Part shown: positions 7,129 to 11,135 of the stretch, in pieces
Layout of the letters: every line of letters starts with the position of its first letter
Numbering within the stretch: position 1 is the stretch's first letter
From: Klebsiella pneumoniae
Lineage (GTDB): Bacteria; Pseudomonadota; Gammaproteobacteria; Pseudomonadales; Azotimanducaceae
Length of the DNA: 11,135 bases
Assembly: GCA_945878745.1 (NCBI GenBank)
Contig: CAMDVY010000051.1
Span: forward strand, 1 to 11,135
Reading direction: 5' to 3'
Made by a program: the position numbers and the translations under genes
Notes under the pieces: model-generated
Databases searched by the model: none
Seen by the model: the letters and a program-made list of their open reading frames with translations, nothing else
What the model was told of the DNA's origin: nothing

Positions 7129-8808
7129 ATGACCGGCAAGACAGTTCACGTGCGCAAGCGCGGTTACGATGTGATTCGCGATCCCCTGCTCAACAAGGGG
7201 ACGGCCTTCACCCTGGAGGAGCGCAGGGCGCTGGGGTTGAGCGGGTTGCTGCCTTCCGAAGTCAACACCATGGATCAGCAGGCCAGACGGGCCTATGCCG
7301 GGATCGAGCGACAGAGCGATCCGTTGGCGCGGTACGTTGCGTTGTCGGCCTTGCAGGATCGCAATGAATATCTGTTTTATCGCCTGCTCAATGAACATCT
7401 GGCGGCGTTGATGCCGATTGTGTACACACCGACAGTCGGCCTCGCGACCCAGAACTTCAGTCACGTGTTCCAGCGTGGTCGAGGCGTGTGGATCACACCG
7501 GATTGTCGCGGCCGGGTCAGTGAGGTACTTGCCAACGCGACCGTTGGACGCAACATCGAACTGCTGGTTGCCACGGACAACGAATCAATTCTGGGGATCG
7601 GCGACCAGGGTGCCGGGGGAATGGCGATCTCTGTCGGCAAACTCGCGTTGTATGTCGTGGGAGCGGGAATTGACCCGGCCACGACGCTGCCTGTCAGTCT
7701 GGATGTGGGTACAGACAATCAGTCTCTGCTGGACGACCCGATGTATATCGGCTGGCGACAGCCACGTCTGCGTGGCGCGGCGTACGATGAACTGGTTGAT
7801 GAGTTTGTTGAGGCCGTGAAAACCGAGTTTCCCGGCGCACTCCTGCAGTGGGAGGACTTTCGCAAGGACAACGCGCAGTCTCTGCTGGCTCGCCATCGAG
7901 AGCATATTCTCTCTTTCAACGATGATATCCAGGGCACGGGCGCGGTTGCTCTCGCGGGTATCAACTCGGCGATGCGTATCCTCGGGCAGTCGCTGACCGA
8001 CCAGCGAATTCTCATTTTTGGCGCTGGCGCAGCGGGGCTCGGCATTGCTCGTCAGATCAAGGCCGGCCTCATGTTGCACGGCGTGGATGAAGCGGCAAGC
8101 AAGCGTCATCTGGCCGTCATGGACAGTCGCGGGCTGCTGATTGAAGGACCTCGGTTTGACGACGCATACAAGGTTGAACTCGCCTGGCCTGCGGCACTGG
8201 CCGAGGCAGAAGGGCTGGTTGGCGAAGCCGCCCGTCAGCTGGTGGACGTCATCGAGCAGTATCGACCAACGGTGTTGATTGGCGCATCCGGCCAGCCGCG
8301 GTCGTTTTCCGAGAGCGCCATTCGCGCCATGGCGCGACACACCGCGCGTCCGGTCATCATGCCCTTTTCGAATCCGACCGATCGTGCCGAAGCCACGCCG
8401 CAGGAGATCATGACCTGGACCAACGGTCAGGCACTGGTCGCAACAGGCAGCCCGTTTGCACCCGTTGAATTCAACGGCAGAAAGATTGCGGTGGGTCAGG
8501 GCAACAATGTCTTCATCTTCCCTGGCCTCGGTCTGGGTGCGCTGGCTTGTGCGTGTCACCAGATCACCGATTCCATGGTGGCAGTCGCCGCCGAAGCACT
8601 CGCCAACACCGTGACCGATTCGGAACTCGAGTCCGGATCGCTGTTCCCGGAAGTTTCGCGTCTGCGCGCCGTGAGCCAGGTTGTTGCTCGAGCGGTGGCG
8701 CGTCAGGCGCACACTGACGGTGTCGCCGGTCGCAGCCTCAACGAGGCAATTGCCAGTATCGAAGGCGAGCGCTGGTCGCCGGACTATCCGGAGCTGGCGC
8801 CGGCCTGA
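7129..8808 (+). CDS. maeA: NAD-type malic enzyme (oxaloacetate-decarboxylating)
   Basis: A 559-residue cytosolic enzyme converting L-malate to pyruvate and CO2 while reducing NAD(P). Length matches the large malic enzyme class (E. coli MaeA/SfcA about 565 residues), not the MaeB-phosphotransacetylase fusion. Key residues are present: catalytic tyrosine Y99 in VYTPTVG, GDQGAGGMAISVGKL with catalytic lysine K171, metal ligands E242-D243 in WEDF and D266 in FNDDIQGT, and a Rossmann GAGAAG loop at 298-303. NAD rather than NADP use is inferred from similarity to MaeA only. GGAGG at 7116-7120 lies eight bases before ATG and fixes the start. The gene is divergent from the Spinster-quinoprotein operon. 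After the stop there is a T-rich stretch (8813-8826) without a convincing hairpin, so termination is unclear; repeats follow. Confidence 0.93.
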   Translation: MTGKTVHVRKRGYDVIRDPLLNKGTAFTLEERRALGLSGLLPSEVNTMDQQARRAYAGIERQSDPLARYVALSALQDRNEYLFYRLLNEHLAALMPIVYTPTVGLATQNFSHVFQRGRGVWITPDCRGRVSEVLANATVGRNIELLVATDNESILGIGDQGAGGMAISVGKLALYVVGAGIDPATTLPVSLDVGTDNQSLLDDPMYIGWRQPRLRGAAYDELVDEFVEAVKTEFPGALLQWEDFRKDNAQSLLARHREHILSFNDDIQGTGAVALAGINSAMRILGQSLTDQRILIFGAGAAGLGIARQIKAGLMLHGVDEAASKRHLAVMDSRGLLIEGPRFDDAYKVELAWPAALAEAEGLVGEAARQLVDVIEQYRPTVLIGASGQPRSFSESAIRAMARHTARPVIMPFSNPTDRAEATPQEIMTWTNGQALVATGSPFAPVEFNGRKIAVGQGNNVFIFPGLGLGALACACHQITDSMVAVAAEALANTVTDSELESGSLFPEVSRLRAVSQVVARAVARQAHTDGVAGRSLNEAIASIEGERWSPDYPELAPA

Positions 8809-8833
8809 GGCTGTTTTCTTTTTTTCTTGCCTA

Positions 8834-8903
8834 CGGGCATCCTGCCCTTACGGCGCTACCGGTCGCTTTGCTCCCTCACGCTGCGGGAATCGGCTACGCC
8901 GAT
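8834..8903 (-). repeat. Diverged inverted copy of the 119-base repeat family
   Basis: Read on the minus strand this segment parallels the right two-thirds of the direct repeats at 9111-9229 and 9272-9390: GGGCA-N3-TGCCC (8836-8848), ACCGGTCGCTTTGCTCCCTC (8857-8876, one change from the complement of those copies) and the small hairpin ATCGGC-TAC-GCCGAT (8889-8903, extending imperfectly to 8885-8907). The order of blocks is preserved but the orientation is reversed, and the linking sequence differs. Confidence 0.65.
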
Positions 8904-8913
8904 ACCCTTGCGG

Positions 8914-8933
8914 CCCGGCCATCCATGGCCGGG
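8914..8933. repeat. Perfect 8-base hairpin
   Basis: CCCGGCCA (8914-8921) and TGGCCGGG (8926-8933) form a perfect stem with a four-base loop TCCA. There is no following T run. It belongs to the repeat block after the malic enzyme gene and may help to end or protect transcripts. Confidence 0.75.
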
Positions 8934-9009
8934 TGATGTGCCCGACCATCTTCGCGTGTTCGTGATGGCGGAATTTCAAACCTTCTTGTAGCGGCGATCT
9001 CGATCCCTT

Positions 9010-9076
9010 TTGTAGGAGCGGTCTCCGACCGCGAAGAACAGCCCACACGATCGCGATCAGGAGTTCGCTCCTACAA
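9010..9076. repeat. REP-like hairpin repeat, copy 2
   Basis: TTGTAGGAGCG (9010-9020) and CGCTCCTACAA (9066-9076) are perfect inverted ends, with inner arms GTCTCCGACCGCGA and TCGCGATCAGGAGTT pairing imperfectly around a loop. Arms and length (67 bases) match the copy at 3443-3512, while the loop sequence differs. A degenerate half-arm, TTGTAGCGGCGATCTCGATC, sits just upstream at 8986-9005. Confidence 0.82.
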
Positions 9077-9110
9077 TGTTGCTAACGAGATCCAGCAGCC
9101 GCGACGCTGT

Positions 9111-9229
9111 CGGGAAGTCTCAAGGCGGCACACGGATGTGCCGCCCACCGGCACTATCGGCGCAGCCGATCGCGCCGGTGTGAGGGAGCGAAGCGACCGG
9201 TGTCCGCGTGAGGGCAGGATGCCCGAAGC
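9111..9229 (+). repeat. 119-base direct repeat, copy A
   Basis: This matches copy B (9272-9390) at 116 of 119 positions. It is built of small palindromes: GGCGGCAC/GTGCCGCC (9124-9131, 9138-9145), ATCGGC/GCCGAT (9156-9161, 9165-9170) and GGGCA/TGCCC (9212-9216, 9220-9224). The three differences from copy B are at 9137, 9163 and 9191; the first two fall in hairpin loops. No coding signal is seen. Confidence 0.9.
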
Positions 9230-9271
9230 CAACAAGAGGTAAACAGCGGAATATTGCAGACGTTACATGGC

Positions 9272-9390
9272 CGGGAAGTCTCAAGGCGGCACACGGAAGT
9301 GCCGCCCACCGGCACTATCGGCGGAGCCGATCGCGCCGGTGTGAGGGAGCGGAGCGACCGGTGTCCGCGTGAGGGCAGGATGCCCGAAGC
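9272..9390 (+). repeat. 119-base direct repeat, copy B
   Basis: Second copy of the repeat at 9111-9229, offset by exactly 161 bases and separated by a 42-base unrelated spacer. It keeps all the stems and differs at 9298, 9324 and 9352. It ends 18 bases from the stop codon of the small CCxxC gene, so the transcript of that gene would run straight into it and fold into several hairpins. Confidence 0.9.
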
Positions 9391-9408
9391 GGACGAATTA
9401 AAGGACGC

Positions 9409-9672
9409 CTAGTGATAAACCGCATCGCCATCCTGCCGATGCTGCGTGGTATCGACCCCGGCCTGCTCAAACGCGGCGTCGATGGCTTCCTTGATGCAGG
9501 TTGCGCAGCAGCCTTCTTCTACCAGATCCTCGGCGAGGAATCCGATGAGGTCATAAAGGGTGTAACTGCCTTCGCTCTGCTCATCGAAGCGAAACATGAT
9601 GTCCTTGATGGTCTGCAGAACGGTGTCAAGCCGTGCTTCGTCCGCTACCTGTTTGGTTTCTTCTTCGTTCAT
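9409..9672 (-). CDS. Small acidic CCxxC protein, function unknown
   Basis: An 87-residue acidic, soluble protein I do not recognise. It starts with a charged helix-like segment (MNEEETKQVADEARLD), then a mixed central part, then EEGCCATCIKEAIDAAFEQAG with three cysteines at C55, C56 and C59, and it ends in a polar tail. The CCxxC cluster followed by an amphipathic helix could bind a metal or take part in redox chemistry, but this is only inferred. AGGAA lies about six bases before ATG 9672 and supports this start rather than the in-frame ATG at 9804, whose extra residues look non-coding. No signal peptide or membrane segment. It is divergent from the histidine kinase gene and has a palindrome in its likely promoter. 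Its stop is TAG; the 119-base repeat copy B lies just beyond. Confidence 0.72.
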   Translation of the reverse strand: MNEEETKQVADEARLDTVLQTIKDIMFRFDEQSEGSYTLYDLIGFLAEDLVEEGCCATCIKEAIDAAFEQAGVDTTQHRQDGDAVYH

Positions 9673-9742
9673 CAATGTTCCTGATTGCCTGGGGCCGGGG
9701 CGTGCTTTGACCAGCGATGCTGGATCGCGGTGCCGGTCGGGC

Positions 9743-9774
9743 ATTGTAACGTGAACTGGATCACGTTCGGCCAA
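9743..9774 (-). promoter_or_regulatory. Candidate promoter of the CCxxC gene with a 20-base spacer
   Basis: On the minus strand TTGGCC (9774-9769) could serve as -35 and TACAAT (9748-9743) as -10; the latter matches five of six consensus bases. The spacer is 20 bases rather than 17 and is almost fully covered by the palindrome at 9748-9767. Long spacers occupied by a palindrome are typical of MerR-family activated promoters, but repression by any dimer binding there is equally possible. Confidence 0.4.
9748..9767. promoter_or_regulatory. Perfect 7-6-7 palindrome, likely operator
   Basis: AACGTGA (9748-9754) and TCACGTT (9761-9767) are exact inverted repeats around ACTGGA. The CGTGA-N6-TCACG core resembles the TGTGA-N6-TCACA site of CRP/Vfr-type regulators with one changed base per arm. 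It lies between the divergent CCxxC and histidine kinase genes, 122 bases before the kinase start, so it could serve either. Confidence 0.6.
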
Positions 9775-9889
9775 TAGCACGCGTCCACTCCACCGGCTGG
9801 ACAAATCAGTATTGGGTCACGGTTCGATGGGCGCAGTGCCTGCACAATGGAGAGACCAGAGTGCATAGCACGGATAGATCACTCGACTC

Positions 9890-11135
9890 ATGCAGGCAAC
9901 AGGATTTTTCGCCTCAATCAAACGGATTTTCAGTCCGGACCACAGCTTGCCCTACCTCGGCGCGATGTTCGTCATGGGGCTGGTGTCCGTTCTCTACCTC
10001 TATTTTCAGCAGCAGAGCAGTCAGGCCCAATTGCAGCAGCACGCGGTTGCACTGGCACGCCTGGTCAGCGAATACAAGGTCGCAGCGGAAGACCGTGGTG
10101 ATTTCAGCAACCTGGAGCGATTGTTTGAACATCAGCTCATGGACGTGGATTTTGCCTACGGTCTGATTGAAGACGCCGCAGGTCAGCCGCTGACGCGGAC
10201 AGCGACACGATCACTTTCGGGTAGCCTGCCCACACTGGAAGCTGCTGACAGTAACTGGCTACAGAGCCGGGCTCTGACGTTGCAGTTTGGTGATGTGCTT
10301 GAGTTCTATGGACCGATCAAGAGGGCCGAAGAAGGTCCACGCTATTACCGATTTGCCTATTACCAGCCCCAGTTTGGACTGAACACCGAAGACCTGCGGG
10401 TGGGTGCGACTTTGGGACTGCCGATCTTCCTGCTCGTGCCGATGTTCCTCTTCCTCCACTCGCGAACGGCGCGACCCCTGAAGGACATCGGCAACCGGCT
10501 GGCAGAAGTCATCGAAGGCAAGACCAAGCTGCAGCATGTGGAAATCTCTGCAAATGGAGAACTCGCCGAGTTCATTTCGCAGTTCAACGGTTTTGTCGAC
10601 AAGGTTCAGGGGCGTATTTCGTCTGCCGACCGGATGAACCGCAAGCTCATCACCAGCGAAAAATTCCTGTCCTATCGCGCGGAGCGCTTCGAGTCGATTC
10701 TGCAGACGGTGCCGGATGGCATTCTCATCGTTGATGAAGATCTGAAGGTGGTGTTCATCAACCAGCACGTGGAGTCGATGTTCGATATTGGCGCGGATCA
10801 GGTACTGTCATCGCCACTGGCGGCATGGTGCACGCATCAGCCCTTGCTCGACTTTGTGATCGAACTGCGCAATTCGGGACAGTCGCAGGCCAACAAGGTT
10901 GTGCAGATGCTGCACCCGGATGGTCGGCATACCCTTGGCGTCAGTGCACACCCGCTGTTTTTCCCGCGTTCACCGGGCAGTCATACCGGTTCGTTGGTGC
11001 TGCTTCGGGACATCAGTGAGGAGATTGCCGCGCGGCAAAGCCGCGTGGACTTCGTCGGTGCGCTGTCCCACGAAATCAAGGCGCCACTGAACACCATTGG
11101 CCTGTACGCACAGATGCTTGAATCCAACGGCGAGG
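9890..11135 (+). CDS. Membrane sensor histidine kinase, cut by the window end
   Basis: The frame from ATG 9890 stays open to the window end, giving 415 residues of an incomplete protein. Order: short cytoplasmic start, membrane helix about 22-40, extracytoplasmic sensing part about 41-170 without a recognised fold, second helix about 171-190, a HAMP-like linker about 191-245 (RPLKDIGNRLAEVIEG), a PAS domain about 265-375 (ILQTVPDGILIVDEDLKVVF), then the HisKA dimerisation domain with the H-box ALSHEIKAPLNTIG, phospho-acceptor H394. The ATP-binding domain lies beyond the window. A TAG at 9875-9877 and the absence of other starts favour ATG 9890, although no Shine-Dalgarno sequence precedes it. 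It should autophosphorylate and pass phosphate to a response regulator, probably encoded downstream. The signal is unknown; no promoter is identified for it. Confidence 0.88.
   Translation, partial: MQATGFFASIKRIFSPDHSLPYLGAMFVMGLVSVLYLYFQQQSSQAQLQQHAVALARLVSEYKVAAEDRGDFSNLERLFEHQLMDVDFAYGLIEDAAGQPLTRTATRSLSGSLPTLEAADSNWLQSRALTLQFGDVLEFYGPIKRAEEGPRYYRFAYYQPQFGLNTEDLRVGATLGLPIFLLVPMFLFLHSRTARPLKDIGNRLAEVIEGKTKLQHVEISANGELAEFISQFNGFVDKVQGRISSADRMNRKLITSEKFLSYRAERFESILQTVPDGILIVDEDLKVVFINQHVESMFDIGADQVLSSPLAAWCTHQPLLDFVIELRNSGQSQANKVVQMLHPDGRHTLGVSAHPLFFPRSPGSHTGSLVLLRDISEEIAARQSRVDFVGALSHEIKAPLNTIGLYAQMLESNGE

Noticed and set aside
7585..8712. Minus-strand open frame of 375 codons opposite the malic enzyme gene
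   Set aside because: The malic enzyme on the other strand has all catalytic motifs; the antisense product shows none.
8848..9048. Minus-strand open frame inside the repeat block
   Set aside because: It is made of repeat sequence and hairpins and crosses the REP-like element; no coding signal beyond an open frame.
8834..9390. CRISPR array
   Set aside because: Only two close copies, each 119 bases and internally palindromic, with a single 42-base gap; no series of short repeats with unique spacers and no cas gene.
9673..9804. Upstream in-frame ATG for the CCxxC gene
   Set aside because: The extra 44 residues span the palindrome and the likely promoter, and a good ribosome site stands before the ATG at 9672.

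Overview
The window looks like chromosomal DNA from a GC-rich proteobacterium, most likely a gammaproteobacterium. This is inferred from codon use, strong Shine-Dalgarno sites, a MaeA-like NAD malic enzyme and hairpin repeats with TTGTAGGAGCG / CGCTCCTACAA ends, which resemble the REP-type repeats of Pseudomonas and relatives. I cannot name a genus.

Layout. Bases 1-234 hold no convincing gene but contain a strong intrinsic terminator (159-197) only 37 bases before the first start codon. Next come two plus-strand genes overlapping by one base: an MFS transporter (235-1488) and an exported thioredoxin-fold DUF255/YyaL-type protein (1488-3293). A 331-base IS5-type MITE (3342-3672, CTAG target duplication) separates them from a convergent minus-strand pair, also overlapping by one base: a Spinster-like MFS transporter (5640-6974) and a cytochrome c/PQQ quinohemoprotein lipoprotein resembling polyvinyl-alcohol dehydrogenase (3673-5640). 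The stop codon of the quinoprotein gene lies inside the MITE's target duplication. A NAD-type malic enzyme (7129-8808) is transcribed divergently from that pair. A repeat-rich block without genes follows (8809-9408): an inverted diverged repeat, a perfect hairpin, a REP-like hairpin and two nearly identical 119-base direct repeats. The last part has a small acidic CCxxC protein (9409-9672, minus) divergent from a membrane histidine kinase (9890 to the window end, plus, cut off), with a perfect 7-6-7 palindrome between them.

How the genes may work together. The Spinster transporter plus periplasmic quinohemoprotein reads as an uptake/oxidation module for an unknown alcohol-like substrate, passing electrons through the c-type heme. 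The MFS-DUF255 pair is a second translationally coupled unit of unknown role. The malic enzyme is central metabolism. The kinase is probably half of a two-component system whose partner lies beyond the window. No defence system, CRISPR array, prophage or clearly new multi-gene system is visible. The most interesting signals are the MITE at a stop codon, the structured repeat block, and the palindrome placed in a 20-base promoter spacer.
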